Assembly (NCBI RefSeq): GCF_050313795.1
Contig: NZ_JBNPMC010000002.1
Coordinates: 98,548 to 162,547 of the forward strand
Reading direction: 5' to 3'
DNA from: CAMBRQ01 sp945870325
GTDB lineage: Bacteria; Bacillota; Clostridia; Lachnospirales; Lachnospiraceae
Length of the DNA: 64,000 nt
Shown here piece after piece: positions 35,919-45,092 of this stretch. Position 1 is the stretch's first letter. Each line of letters starts with the position of its first letter. Under the pieces are notes generated by a model that made no database searches, had not been told where the DNA came from, and worked only from the letters and a program-made list of their open reading frames with translations. The translations under genes and the position numbers were made by a program.

Positions 35919-36553
35919 AAGAGATGGGAAGAATCCGGCATATTGCATTGGCTGGAAGTTCTGGACAGATTGCCATTCAGGCAAAAAAGGTATTAGAAGG
36001 GACGAAGATTGGGGACAGTATTGCCGTGAATGGGGTGTGTCTGACGGTAACGTCTTTGAGACCTGATGGATTTACCGCAGATATTATGGCGGAAACCTAT
36101 CGGAGAAGCAGCCTGGGGCAAGGGAAGCCCGGAGATCTGGTGAATCTGGAACGGGCGATGGCGGCAGATGGAAGGTTTGGCGGGCATATTGTGTCCGGGC
36201 ACATTGATGGAACCGGAGTAATTAAGTCTTGCCGCAGAGAAGAGAATGCAGTGTGGGTAACCATTGAAACCAACTCAGCCATTCTGAAACTGATTGTGGA
36301 GAAGGGCTCTATCTGTATCGATGGAATCAGCCTGACGGTGGCAAGTGTTGGAAAGACCTGGTTTCAAGTGTCGGTAATCCCGCATACCGGAGAAGAAACC
36401 ACACTATTGAAAAAGGCACCAGGCAATCTGGTGAATCTGGAGAATGATGTTGTGGGGAAATATGTAGAGCGATTATTGGGATTTGCCGCTTCGGAGGAAG
36501 AAGAGGCTTCGTCCGGGATTACGATGGATTTCTTAAGAGAATATGGAATATAA
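35900..36553 (+). CDS. ribE: Riboflavin synthase alpha subunit RibE
   Basis: A 217-residue riboflavin synthase with two internally repeated lumazine-binding domains: [15 protein letters not shown] / [16 protein letters not shown] / [16 protein letters not shown] and [13 protein letters not shown] / [16 protein letters not shown] / [13 protein letters not shown]. It overlaps the end of ribD by 19 bases. Confidence 0.97.
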   Translation: MFTGIVEEMGRIRHIALAGSSGQIAIQAKKVLEGTKIGDSIAVNGVCLTVTSLRPDGFTADIMAETYRRSSLGQGKPGDLVNLERAMAADGRFGGHIVSGHIDGTGVIKSCRREENAVWVTIETNSAILKLIVEKGSICIDGISLTVASVGKTWFQVSVIPHTGEETTLLKKAPGNLVNLENDVVGKYVERLLGFAASEEEEASSGITMDFLREYGI

Positions 36554-36567
36554 GGAGGAAAAATGAG

Positions 36568-37779
36568 ATGACAGAACAGTATAACACTGTGGAAGAAGCA
36601 CTGGAAGATCTAAGAGCGGGAAAGATCATCTTGGTGACGGATGATCCGGACCGTGAGAATGAGGGAGATATGATCTGTGCGGCTGAGTTTGCAACGCAGG
36701 AGAATATCAACTTCATGGCAAGCCATGCAAAAGGGCTAATCTGCACGCCAATGAGTGCGGAGGTTGCGGTAAGGCTTGGACTGCCGCCGATGGTATCTGA
36801 GAATACGGATAACCACTGTACGGCATTTACGGTATCCATTGATCATGTGGATACAACGACAGGAATCTCAGCGGCAGAGCGTTCCTATACGATGATGAAA
36901 TGTGTGGATGAGGCGACACGGCCGCAGGATCTAAGAAGACCGGGACATGTATTTCCGTTAATATCAAGAAGGGGCGGTGTTCTGGTTCGAAATGGCCATA
37001 CGGAAGCAACGACAGATCTTATGCGTCTGGCCGGACTAAAAGAGTGTGGAGTGTGCTGTGAGATTATGGAGGATGACGGCACCATGATGCGGACACCGAA
37101 TCTGTGGAAACTGGCGAAGAAGTATAACTTAAAGTTCATTACGATCAAAGATCTTCAGGATTACTGTAGGATTCATGAAAAGCATGTGGTGCAGGAGGCA
37201 TGTGCCGATATGCCGACGCAATACGGACATTTCCAGATTTACGGATATGTGAATGATATCACGGGAGAGCACCATGTGGCACTGGTTAAAGGAGAGATTG
37301 GAGACGGAGAAGATGTGCTTTGCCGGGTGCATTCGGAGTGCTTAACCGGAGATACATTTGGGTCCATGAGATGTGACTGTGGCAAGCAGTTACAGGAGGC
37401 GATGCGCCAGATTGAGGAAGAGGGAAGAGGGATTGTCCTGTATATGCGGCAGGAAGGCAGAGGAATCGGGCTGATTAACAAGTTGAAGGCATATGAACTC
37501 CAGGAACAGGGAATGGATACTGTGGAGGCGAATATCAGGCTGGGATTCGCGCCGGATCTTCGGGAGTATTGGGTTGGAGCGCAGATTCTTAGAGATCTTG
37601 GGGTAAAGTCATTAAGACTTCTGACCAATAATCCGGAGAAGGTGTATGGACTGAGTGATTTCGGGCTGGAGATTAAGGAGCGTGTGCCGATTGAGATTGC
37701 GCCGCAGAAATACGATGTAGTATATATGAGAACAAAGCAAGAAAAGATGGGACACATCTTTCATAAAATAGAATTATAA
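36568..37779 (+). CDS. ribBA: 3,4-dihydroxy-2-butanone-4-phosphate synthase / GTP cyclohydrolase II RibBA
   Basis: A 403-residue bifunctional protein. The N-terminal DHBP synthase shows [25 protein letters not shown] and [25 protein letters not shown]. The C-terminal GTP cyclohydrolase II (from about residue 205) has the zinc site [21 protein letters not shown] and [18 protein letters not shown]. It makes both branch precursors of riboflavin. Start follows AAGGAGGAAAAATGAG. Confidence 0.97.
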   Translation: MTEQYNTVEEALEDLRAGKIILVTDDPDRENEGDMICAAEFATQENINFMASHAKGLICTPMSAEVAVRLGLPPMVSENTDNHCTAFTVSIDHVDTTTGISAAERSYTMMKCVDEATRPQDLRRPGHVFPLISRRGGVLVRNGHTEATTDLMRLAGLKECGVCCEIMEDDGTMMRTPNLWKLAKKYNLKFITIKDLQDYCRIHEKHVVQEACADMPTQYGHFQIYGYVNDITGEHHVALVKGEIGDGEDVLCRVHSECLTGDTFGSMRCDCGKQLQEAMRQIEEEGRGIVLYMRQEGRGIGLINKLKAYELQEQGMDTVEANIRLGFAPDLREYWVGAQILRDLGVKSLRLLTNNPEKVYGLSDFGLEIKERVPIEIAPQKYDVVYMRTKQEKMGHIFHKIEL

Positions 37780-37795
37780 CAGGAGGATAAGAAAG

Positions 37796-38269
37796 ATGAG
37801 AGAAATTCATGTATTGGAAGGAAAGGTTGTTGCACCGGAGGGGATGAAGGTTGGGATTGTGGCATCCCGGTTTAATGAGATCATTGTGAATAAGTTGTTA
37901 GGCGGTGCGGTTGACGGACTGGTGAGACATGGAGTGGAAGAGGATCATATTACTGCGGCGTGGGTGCCGGGGGCGTTCGAAATTCCGGTTGTGGCTTCTA
38001 AGATGGCTCAGTCAGGGAAATACGATGCGGTCATCTGCGTTGGAGCGGTGATCCGTGGTGATACATCTCATTATGATTATGTATGTAATGAGGTGTCCAA
38101 AGGTGTTGCGCAGGTTGGGCTGGCAACAGGTGTTCCGGTACTGTTTGGCGTGGTGACGACGGAGAATATTGAGCAGGCGATCGCGCGAGCAGGAAGTAAG
38201 GCTGGCAATAAGGGGTATGACTGTGCGCTGTCTGCGATTGAGATGGTGAATCTGATGGGACAGATGTAA
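37796..38269 (+). CDS. ribH: Lumazine synthase RibH
   Basis: A 157-residue 6,7-dimethyl-8-ribityllumazine synthase. Markers are [60 protein letters not shown] and [28 protein letters not shown]. It is the last named enzyme of the operon; the HAD gene begins one base after its stop. Confidence 0.97.
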   Translation: MREIHVLEGKVVAPEGMKVGIVASRFNEIIVNKLLGGAVDGLVRHGVEEDHITAAWVPGAFEIPVVASKMAQSGKYDAVICVGAVIRGDTSHYDYVCNEVSKGVAQVGLATGVPVLFGVVTTENIEQAIARAGSKAGNKGYDCALSAIEMVNLMGQM

Positions 38270-38270
38270 G

Positions 38271-38939
38271 ATGCGGCATATATTAATATTCGATTATGAC
38301 GGAACCATACATGATACCTTGCGGATCTATGAGCCGGCTTTTCGTCAGGCGTATGACTGGCTGGTCAGGGAAGGCTATACAAAGAGGCAGGAGATTGCTT
38401 CAGAGACGATTGCCGGCTGGCTTGGGATGAACAGTAAAGAGATGTGGAATGCATTTCTGCCGGAACTGCCGCAGGAGATAAAAGATCAGGCAAGTGCTAT
38501 GGTAGGATCAGGCATGACAAGGAGGATTGCTGATGGTCAGGCTGTCTGGTATTCTGGTGCAGAGAAGATGCTGGATGCACTGAAAGAAAACGGTCATAAG
38601 ATGATTATCTTGAGTAATTGTAAAGTGGCGTATCGTGAGACAAACTGGAAAGAGTTCGATATGCAGCGGTGGTTTGCCAGATTCTATGATTGTGAATCTT
38701 ATGGATTCGCGCCTAAGACGGAGATTGTCAAGCATATACAGGAGGAATTTCCAGGACCTTATATTGTGATTGGAGACAGAAAGGGAGACCTGGAATGTGC
38801 CAGGGCATGCGGAGGTTTGTTTATTGGATGTGACTACGGATTCGGGCAATGCGGAGAGTTGGATGAAGCGGATTATATAGCAGATTCGGTGGAGAAAATC
38901 ATAGCACTGATAAGAACTATAGAAAATGTCGAACAATGA
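38271..38939 (+). CDS. HAD-superfamily phosphatase attached to the rib operon
   Basis: A 222-residue HAD subfamily IA hydrolase: nucleophile motif IFDYDGTIHDTL (Asp8 and Asp10), motif II ILSNCK, motif III lysine in APKTEI and motif IV VIGDRKGDLECARACG. It begins one base after the ribH stop and is surely cotranscribed. Riboflavin synthesis needs a phosphatase that removes phosphate from the ribityl pyrimidine intermediate, a role filled by various HAD proteins and often unassigned; position makes this a good candidate. A general sugar phosphatase role cannot be excluded. Confidence 0.85.
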   Translation: MRHILIFDYDGTIHDTLRIYEPAFRQAYDWLVREGYTKRQEIASETIAGWLGMNSKEMWNAFLPELPQEIKDQASAMVGSGMTRRIADGQAVWYSGAEKMLDALKENGHKMIILSNCKVAYRETNWKEFDMQRWFARFYDCESYGFAPKTEIVKHIQEEFPGPYIVIGDRKGDLECARACGGLFIGCDYGFGQCGELDEADYIADSVEKIIALIRTIENVEQ

Positions 38940-38994
38940 AATTGTTTATAGAAAAAAACTATTAAAATGTAAAATATTGCATATGACTAACTTA

Positions 38995-39023
38995 TTGAAA
39001 TTGTAAGGGATAATTGCTATACT
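38995..39023 (+). promoter_or_regulatory. Promoter of the rhodanese-led cluster
   Basis: TTGAAA (38995-39000) and TATACT (39018-39023) are 17 bp apart in the 209-bp gap after the HAD gene. A 125-base leader follows, containing a small hairpin TTTATAG/CTATAAA near 39069-39089. Confidence 0.65.
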
Positions 39024-39148
39024 ATCCGTGTTGCAGAATTCTTGTTCGTAAGCATCAATGGATGATTTATAGGAATTGTCTATAAATGTCGGTTTGCGGC
39101 AATGGGAACAGCAGCAAATAAACTATATTTTAAGCAAGGGAGAAAACC

Positions 39149-40258
39149 ATGAAGAAGAAAGTATTAAGCATGCTGTTATGTACAGTAATGGTAATGTCTC
39201 TGGCAGTAGGATGTGGTTCTTCATCTGATGAAAAAGAGGCGGACACCAAGGAAGAGACTACCAAAGAAGATGCAGCAGAAGAAGAGCCGGTAGAGGCTGA
39301 GGCTGTAGACCAGAGAACTGTCTATGTATCACCAGAGTGGGTAAAAAGTGTAATTGATGGTAATCAGGAAGGATACGAGAATTACGTTATCTGCGAAGTT
39401 TCTTATGATGATGTAGATTCCAGCCCGGATTATAATGAAGGACATCTTCCGGGAGCGATTCACGTAGGTGATACGGAAGTAGAGGATGCTACCGGTTCTG
39501 AAGAAGGAGCATATAATCTGCTTGCTGCAGAAGAGGTAGAAGCGAATCTGCTTTCTCACGGAATTACTAAAGATACTAAGGTTATCCTGTATGGTCAGGA
39601 CCCTGCTGGTGTAGGTCGTGTGGCTTACGCATATATCTGGGCAGGTGTTGAGGATGTTAAGATTCTCAATGGAGGTATTGATGCATGGAACGAGGCTGGA
39701 TACGACCTTGAGACAGAGGCTAATGAGCGTGAAGCAGCAGAGGACTTTGGAACAACTGTACCAGCGCATCCAGAGTATTGGGTATCTATTGAAGATGCAA
39801 AAGACAGACTTGCGAATGATGATAACTTTAAACTTGTCAGCATCCGTAGCGAGGCTGAGTGGTTAGGTGAGACCAGCGGATATAACTATATGGACAAAGC
39901 TGGTGAGCCAGAAGGTGCTGTATGGGGGAAAGGTGCACAGACAGCATTTGACGTAGCAGACTTTACAAATGAAGATGGAACTGTTAAGGATCTGGCAGGT
40001 CTTAAAGAAGTATGGGCTGACTGTGACTTTACATTAGATAACCATCTTTCCTTCTACTGTGGTACAGGCTGGAGAGCAACTGTTCCATTCCTTGTACTCT
40101 ATGAGAATGGATATGATGATATCTCTGTTTACGATGGCGGATGGTATGAGTGGCTGATGCATGATGATTATCCGGTACAGGTTGGTGATCCTGCAAGCGA
40201 TGATTGCGAGCATACAACTGTAGGAGAACTTCCGACCGGTATGGCTGCAGAAGACTAG
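39149..40258 (+). CDS. Two-domain rhodanese (sulfurtransferase) lipoprotein
   Basis: A 369-residue secreted lipoprotein: signal MKKKVLSMLLCTVMVMSLAVGCGSS (cysteine 22), an acidic Glu/Lys/Thr linker, then two rhodanese domains. The first (about 60-195) has ILYGQDPAGVGRVAYAY, where the catalytic cysteine is replaced. The second (about 200-340) keeps it: FYCGTGWRATVP, Cys304. This is the standard layout of tandem rhodaneses, which transfer sulfane sulfur or selenium to acceptors such as thiols or cyanide. An extracellular membrane-anchored form is less usual. It opens a same-strand cluster with Fe-S, transferase and Moco genes. Confidence 0.9.
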   Translation: MKKKVLSMLLCTVMVMSLAVGCGSSSDEKEADTKEETTKEDAAEEEPVEAEAVDQRTVYVSPEWVKSVIDGNQEGYENYVICEVSYDDVDSSPDYNEGHLPGAIHVGDTEVEDATGSEEGAYNLLAAEEVEANLLSHGITKDTKVILYGQDPAGVGRVAYAYIWAGVEDVKILNGGIDAWNEAGYDLETEANEREAAEDFGTTVPAHPEYWVSIEDAKDRLANDDNFKLVSIRSEAEWLGETSGYNYMDKAGEPEGAVWGKGAQTAFDVADFTNEDGTVKDLAGLKEVWADCDFTLDNHLSFYCGTGWRATVPFLVLYENGYDDISVYDGGWYEWLMHDDYPVQVGDPASDDCEHTTVGELPTGMAAED

Positions 40259-40329
40259 AATCGAAGAATAGAGGCTTAAATAAACGCTGCTGCCTTAGGG
40301 TAGTGGCGTTTACTGGCTATGGAGGTAAG

Positions 40330-40755
40330 ATGAAGAAGGTTTTATTCGGAGTGTTGGATTTGTTGGCAGTGGCATTTCTGGTTGGAGCATATGTGATTCA
40401 GTATTTTACCAAGAGAAAGTTGGGAATGCTTCGCTGGGTAAATCATCAACGGATGAAGGTTCAGAAGGCAATGCCTGTAGATATGTTAAAATATGTAGCA
40501 GTAATCTTGGTTTTAATACTAGTCATTCTAGTTGTCGTAGGTTATATGAAGAAAAGAACTAAGCTAGGAAAGTTAGATGCAGTGATGGCTGTAGTAATGA
40601 TAATTGTCACAGTTGTATATCTTGGATTTACGTTGTTTGTGAATGTTGAGAGTATTCGCTCTTATTATCTGGTGCTGCCGATGATCGGAGCAGCCTCATT
40701 GATGCTAGTAATTAGAAATAGCATTGCAATATGGATGTGTAAAGATGAAAAATAA
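40330..40755 (+). CDS. Four-helix membrane protein of unknown function
   Basis: A 141-residue membrane protein with about four hydrophobic helices (residues 3-22, 54-74, 83-103 and 113-133) and basic loops (KKRTKLGKLD). The start is set by GGAGGTAAG directly upstream; the longer open frame overlaps the rhodanese gene. It overlaps the following TVP38 gene by 11 bases, so the two are translationally linked. Family not recognised. Confidence 0.75.
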   Translation: MKKVLFGVLDLLAVAFLVGAYVIQYFTKRKLGMLRWVNHQRMKVQKAMPVDMLKYVAVILVLILVILVVVGYMKKRTKLGKLDAVMAVVMIIVTVVYLGFTLFVNVESIRSYYLVLPMIGAASLMLVIRNSIAIWMCKDEK

Positions 40756-41434
40756 AAAACTATGGATATTCATCGGAATCATTGTATTGATTCTGGTTTT
40801 GAATTATATATTTGGATGGTCTTCTTATCTGAGTGATATGGATAACTTAAGGTTCTTAGAGGAGATGGTTCAGGAGAATCTGATGCTGGCAGCGGCGATC
40901 TATATGGTGCTGACGGCGGTTGGATGTGTAGTATTGGCACTTCCCGGTGTGACGTTTGCAATCATTGCCGGACTTTTGTTCGGTCCGGTGCTTGGAACGG
41001 TATTCTGCTCTCTTGCAACGACCATAGGTGCTATGTTCGCATTTCTTGCCGGACGTTTCTTCTTAAAAGATAGTGTGAAGCCTATGGTCATGAAGAATAA
41101 GTATCTGAAGAAATGGCTCTTTGATGAGAGCGGAACCAACGAGATCTTCGTACTTATGATTACGCGTCTGGTTCCATTATTTCCTTATAATCTTCAGAAC
41201 TTTGCGTATGGGATTACTGATATCAGGTTCAGTACCTATTCCATCTGTTCTCTGTTTTTTATGTTGCCTGGAACTGCCATATATACGGTGGGAACGGCAG
41301 GACTTGCAGATAAGGAGAATCGGATTCTGTATATTGGGATTGCAATTGTGCTTGCAATCGCAGTGATGGGGATCGGAGCATTTTTAAAGAAGAGATATGT
41401 GCAGAAAGGAACGCTGGAAGATGGGAAAGAATAG
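40745..41434 (+). CDS. TVP38/TMEM64 (DedA-like, SNARE-associated) membrane protein
   Basis: A 229-residue integral membrane protein of the TVP38/TMEM64 family. The core motif is visible: ALPGVTFAIIAGLLFGPVLGTVFCSLATTIGAMFAFLAGRFFLKD, followed by ITRLVPLFPYNLQNFAYGITDIRFSTYSICSLFFMLPGTAIYTVGTAG. Members act in lipid or small-molecule transport across the membrane and are frequent partners of mercuric reductase-like or selenium/arsenic gene sets. It overlaps the genes on both sides. Confidence 0.9.
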   Translation: MKNKKLWIFIGIIVLILVLNYIFGWSSYLSDMDNLRFLEEMVQENLMLAAAIYMVLTAVGCVVLALPGVTFAIIAGLLFGPVLGTVFCSLATTIGAMFAFLAGRFFLKDSVKPMVMKNKYLKKWLFDESGTNEIFVLMITRLVPLFPYNLQNFAYGITDIRFSTYSICSLFFMLPGTAIYTVGTAGLADKENRILYIGIAIVLAIAVMGIGAFLKKRYVQKGTLEDGKE

Positions 41435-42431
41435 GCAGGATGAGAGGCTGGGAAAAAGAAAAACGAATGCATCGGAATGCGTACACTGTCATATCTGTCA
41501 GAAGAACTGTGATTTCCTAAGCAAATATAAGCTTGATATTGGAGACCGCAAGCGGTTGGAGGAACTGGCATATCATTGCTTCTTGTGCGGCAGATGTACC
41601 GAGGTGTGTCCGGTTGGAATTGATGGAAGGGAAGAGATTCTGAATATCAGAAGAGAACACTCTAGAGATAATAATGGACAGCCGGGAGAAAAAGGATATG
41701 GAATGCTTCTAATGGAGAAGAAGGATTATTTGTTTCGGAATTATCGGAATGCTGCCGGGAAGAGTGCCTTATTTCCAGGATGTAATTTCCCGTCATTTTA
41801 TCCGAAGACTACGAAGAAACTGGTGGAACTGATGAGGAATAAAGCAGGCATGGGGGTTGTATATGACTGTTGTGGCAAGCCGGTTGCGGAATTAGGGATG
41901 ACAGCGCAAGAAGAGAAAATTATTCATGGAATAGAGGAACGGCTGAAAAAGTATGGGATTACAGAATTAGTTACCATGTGTCCGAACTGTTATCATTTCC
42001 TAAAACCTAGATTGTCTGTCCGTGTGGCAAGCATTTACGAGAAACTGAAAGACCTGGGACTGGGAAGCCAGATTCCGGGAGATGCTTCTGTCTTTATGCC
42101 TTGTCCGGACCGCGAGAAACATAAGTGGCTGGAAGAGATTCGTCCTTTTTTTAGAGAGGAATGTACGGTGCTTCAGAGTGTACAGTGCTGTGGGCTTGGC
42201 GGTTGTGCAGGAGTGAAAGAGCCTGAACTTGCCAGAGGAATGGCTGAAAAGTTGGCGAAAGAGATGACGGAAAATCAGGTAGTATATACCTATTGCGGTT
42301 CTTGTTCTGGTAATCTTGCCAGAAATGGCTGTAAGAATGTGCAGCATGTGTTGTCCGAGATATTAGGCATTCATGAGAAGCCGGATACGGGCGGATCCAT
42401 GCTGAACAGAATGAAGACAAAGTTGTGGTAA
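41421..42431 (+). CDS. Double [4Fe-4S] and CCG-domain (HdrB/GlpC-like) protein
   Basis: A 336-residue protein. Two ferredoxin-type cluster motifs lie at Cys 20-23-26-30 and 53-56-59-63 (the second ends CP). They are followed by two cysteine-rich CCG domains, with DCCGKP and VQCCGLGGCAG, as in heterodisulfide reductase HdrD, GlpC and lactate oxidase LutA. Extra cysteine pairs are CPNC and YCGSCSG. Such proteins pass electrons to disulfide-like or quinone acceptors. I start at 41421 after AAAGGAACGCTGGAAG. It overlaps the TVP38 gene, tying it to the cluster; the redox partner is unknown. Confidence 0.88.
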   Translation: MGKNRQDERLGKRKTNASECVHCHICQKNCDFLSKYKLDIGDRKRLEELAYHCFLCGRCTEVCPVGIDGREEILNIRREHSRDNNGQPGEKGYGMLLMEKKDYLFRNYRNAAGKSALFPGCNFPSFYPKTTKKLVELMRNKAGMGVVYDCCGKPVAELGMTAQEEKIIHGIEERLKKYGITELVTMCPNCYHFLKPRLSVRVASIYEKLKDLGLGSQIPGDASVFMPCPDREKHKWLEEIRPFFREECTVLQSVQCCGLGGCAGVKEPELARGMAEKLAKEMTENQVVYTYCGSCSGNLARNGCKNVQHVLSEILGIHEKPDTGGSMLNRMKTKLW

Positions 42432-42486
42432 GGAGCAAAACAAGGATTAAAAGAGATATTAAAAAAGTTTGATAGAAGGATTCGGA

Positions 42487-43830
42487 ATGAAAAAAGCAGT
42501 GATTGTATTTACTAGAGTTCCTTTACCGGGACAGACAAAGACAAGGATGATGCCATACTTAAGTGCCAGACAGTGTGTTCATCTGCATAGTTGTTTCCTG
42601 AAAGATGTTAAGAATGCGTGTACGGAGACGGGGGCGGATCTGTTCATCTGCTATACGCCAGAAGGAAAGGAAGGGCTTCTCTATCCCCTGCTGGGCGAAG
42701 AGGCGGTTTATTTTCCGCAAGAAGGAGAAGGACTTGGAGAGCGGATGTACCATGCAATTGAATCTGTATTGCGAAAGGGGTATGATGCTTGTGTGTTGAT
42801 CGGAACAGATGTGCCGGAGATTCAAACAAAGCATTTGAACGAGGCATTTGCCGTGTTGGGGATGGAGAAAGTTGCTAACGACGTAGTCTTTGGTCCAACT
42901 GTGGACGGTGGATATTATCTTGTTGGGATGAAAAAGCCTTACAAAGAAGTATTCGAGAAACAGACTTATGGAAGCGGAAATGTTTTGGAAAATACAATTA
43001 GAAGATTAAAGGATCAGAAGTTCAAAGTAGGGTGTATTGAGCAATTGCAGGATATGGATACCCGTGAAGATCTGCGAGGGTATCGAGAGCGTATGCGAAA
43101 GAATCTTCGTCTGCAAAAGACAGAGACCGGAAGATATCTTATGCGGACCAGCCGTATCTCGGTAATTGTGCCAATCTATAATGAAGAGAAAACCATTGTA
43201 AAGATGCAGGAGCAGTTGAGACCTTATCAGAGTCAGTGTGAGATTCTGTTCGTAGATGGCGGAAGTTCGGATCAGACGCTTGAGTTAATAGAACCGGGAT
43301 TCCGTGTGTTAAACTCGAAAAAAGGCAGAGCGAGCCAGATGAACCTTGGGGCGCAGGAAAGCCATGGAGATATTCTGTTCTTCCTTCATTGCGACAGCGA
43401 ATTGCCTGAGAGGTTTCTGTCCGAGATCAGGTATGTGATGAAGGATTATCGGGCTGGATGTTTTGGTATCGCATTTCATTCTTGGAATTTCTTTATGTGG
43501 ACCTGTCGTGTGATCTCGAATCATCGGATTAAAGACCGGAAAGTTATGTTTGGAGATCAGGGGATTTTTATTGACCGGGAGTTGTTCTTTGAAGCAGGAA
43601 TGTTTCCGGAACTTCCGATTATGGAAGATTACCAGTTTTCCTTAATACTTAAGGAGAAGGGAATCAAACTGGGAATTGCAAAGCATCGGATCTATACGTC
43701 TGATAGGCGTTTTCCTAAAGGGACCGTTTCAAAACTTCAAATGATGTGGAAGATGAACAGAATGAGGAAAATGTATCGGGATGGAGTAGCAATAGAAAGA
43801 ATTGCACAGATGTATCGGGATGTAAGATGA
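42487..43830 (+). CDS. Fused TIGR04282-TIGR04283 transferase (nucleotidyltransferase-like + GT2 glycosyltransferase)
   Basis: A 447-residue fusion. Residues 1 to about 205 match the TIGR04282 CofC-like family (VIVFTRVPLPGQTKTRM, YPLLGEEAVYFPQEGEGLGERM, LIGTDVPEI and VVFGPTVDGGYYLVGM). Residues about 222-447 match the TIGR04283 GT2-fold family (RISVIVPIYNEEKTI, EILFVDGGSSDQTLE, KGRASQMNLGA and FLHCDSELP). Both families are named transferases 1 and 2, rSAM/selenodomain-associated, and are normally separate neighbouring genes. The start at 42487 follows AGAAGGATTCGGA. A fusion suggests that one enzyme activates a sugar or acid and the other transfers it. The product is not known. Confidence 0.88.
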   Translation: MKKAVIVFTRVPLPGQTKTRMMPYLSARQCVHLHSCFLKDVKNACTETGADLFICYTPEGKEGLLYPLLGEEAVYFPQEGEGLGERMYHAIESVLRKGYDACVLIGTDVPEIQTKHLNEAFAVLGMEKVANDVVFGPTVDGGYYLVGMKKPYKEVFEKQTYGSGNVLENTIRRLKDQKFKVGCIEQLQDMDTREDLRGYRERMRKNLRLQKTETGRYLMRTSRISVIVPIYNEEKTIVKMQEQLRPYQSQCEILFVDGGSSDQTLELIEPGFRVLNSKKGRASQMNLGAQESHGDILFFLHCDSELPERFLSEIRYVMKDYRAGCFGIAFHSWNFFMWTCRVISNHRIKDRKVMFGDQGIFIDRELFFEAGMFPELPIMEDYQFSLILKEKGIKLGIAKHRIYTSDRRFPKGTVSKLQMMWKMNRMRKMYRDGVAIERIAQMYRDVR

Positions 43831-43857
43831 TCGTAGGATACAGGAGGAAAGAATTAA

Positions 43858-44856
43858 ATGGATAGAATCGCAGGACTGCAAAAATACGTTAAGAATCAAA
43901 AATACCGGGAGGCATTAGGGCTTCCGCGCGAAGTATCAGAAGAATACCGTATGCTGGCGCAGGGAGAATATAACATAAATTATCTCTTCACCCATCCGGT
44001 CAGTGGACAGAGGCTGCTGCTTCGGGTAAACTGTGGAAGCCAGATGCATCTGGAGAACCAGATCGGGTATGAATACCATGCACTGAAATTGTTGGAGGAT
44101 TCCGGAAGGACACCGAAGGCATTGTATGTGGATGGAAGTTTGGAACTTTTAGATCATGGAGTGATGGTGATGGAATTCCTTCCTGGAAATGTCCTTGATT
44201 ATCGGACAGATCTTGATTATGCAGCAGCCTGCCTTGCTGATATCCATAGTGTAAAATTGGATGGTCCATCCGGGCTTTTCTGTCCTGAGAATCCATTGAA
44301 GGCGGTCTTAGAAGAATGCGAGGAGATGGTGAAAACATATATGGAATCTTCGCTTGGAAGAGAAGAGACAAAAGCAAAGATTCGAAGGATGTTAGATGCC
44401 GGATGGGAGATGATTCAGAAGATCCCGGTGGAAGATACCTATCATTGCTGCATTAATACAGAATTGAATTCCACGAATTTCCTGATTAATGGCAAGGGTG
44501 GACCGAATTATCTGATTGACTGGGAGAAGCCTTTGTATGGAGACCCGGCGCAGGATATCGGGCATTTCCTTGCACCGACGACAACGTTCTGGAAGACGGA
44601 TGTAATACTGGCAAGAGAAGAGATGGATGCGTTTATCGATACCTATATCCGGGCGGTGGATGGAAGGTTTGATACGGAAGGATTAAGAGATAGAATCCAT
44701 ATCTACATACCGATTACCTGCTTAAGAGGAGTTACCTGGTGTGCGATGGCATGGGTACAGTACCAGCAGCCGGACAAATTGATCTTTAATGAATCTACGT
44801 ATAGGAAATTGGAGGCATATCTAAGTGATGAGTTCCTGGATGCGTTAGTAATGTAA
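43858..44856 (+). CDS. Aminoglycoside phosphotransferase-fold protein with altered catalytic loop
   Basis: A 332-residue APH/choline-kinase-like protein. The N-lobe has LAQGEYNINYLFTHPVSGQRLLLRVN and the hinge MVMEFLPGNVLDY. The catalytic loop, normally HGDxxxxN, reads CINTELNSTNFLI, so His is Asn and the catalytic Asp is Glu; the metal-binding motif LIDWEKPLYGDPAQDIGHFL is intact. It may phosphorylate a small molecule weakly or differently, or only bind it. Start follows ACAGGAGGAAAG, 27 bp after the transferase fusion gene, in the same apparent operon. Confidence 0.85.
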   Translation: MDRIAGLQKYVKNQKYREALGLPREVSEEYRMLAQGEYNINYLFTHPVSGQRLLLRVNCGSQMHLENQIGYEYHALKLLEDSGRTPKALYVDGSLELLDHGVMVMEFLPGNVLDYRTDLDYAAACLADIHSVKLDGPSGLFCPENPLKAVLEECEEMVKTYMESSLGREETKAKIRRMLDAGWEMIQKIPVEDTYHCCINTELNSTNFLINGKGGPNYLIDWEKPLYGDPAQDIGHFLAPTTTFWKTDVILAREEMDAFIDTYIRAVDGRFDTEGLRDRIHIYIPITCLRGVTWCAMAWVQYQQPDKLIFNESTYRKLEAYLSDEFLDALVM

Positions 44857-44980
44857 TATATCATATGCGAGGGTGGCACAATCTTACGAAAATGTGGTAT
44901 TACATATTAGAGAAAGTTATGTATAATAGAGGAAGAAGATGCAGTAGGAGGACCTTGTGTCTTTCTGCTGTTTTTGTTGT

Positions 44981-45022
44981 AAAAGTATCTGAAGGGAACT
45001 GCCAGTGGCGGGTTCTGTATGT
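44981..45022 (+). repeat. Dispersed hairpin repeat, copy 2 (upstream of mobA)
   Basis: AAAAGTATCTGAAGGGAACT then GCCAGTGGCGGGTTCTGTAT. It follows a GCAG..CTGC stem-loop with TTTTTGTTGT (44941-44980), as copies 1 and 3 also follow a terminator-like hairpin. The stem bases differ from copies 1 and 3 (GAAC/GTTC versus GGA/TCC), which would preserve pairing. The 236 bases between the phosphotransferase and mobA hold no convincing gene. Confidence 0.65.
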
Positions 45023-45092
45023 TCACAAGGGATTGTTTTGTATTTATGAAGAAGTATCGAAGAAATGCTGCAGAATAGGAGTTAGAATATAG

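Noticed and set aside
44981..45022. A cobalamin riboswitch because GCCACTG appears on the minus strand of the dispersed repeat
   Set aside because: None of the other conserved B12 aptamer blocks is present near any of the three copies.
44865..45092. A 75-residue cysteine-rich protein upstream of mobA
   Set aside because: The frame crosses a terminator-like hairpin and repeat copy 2 and has no ribosome binding site.
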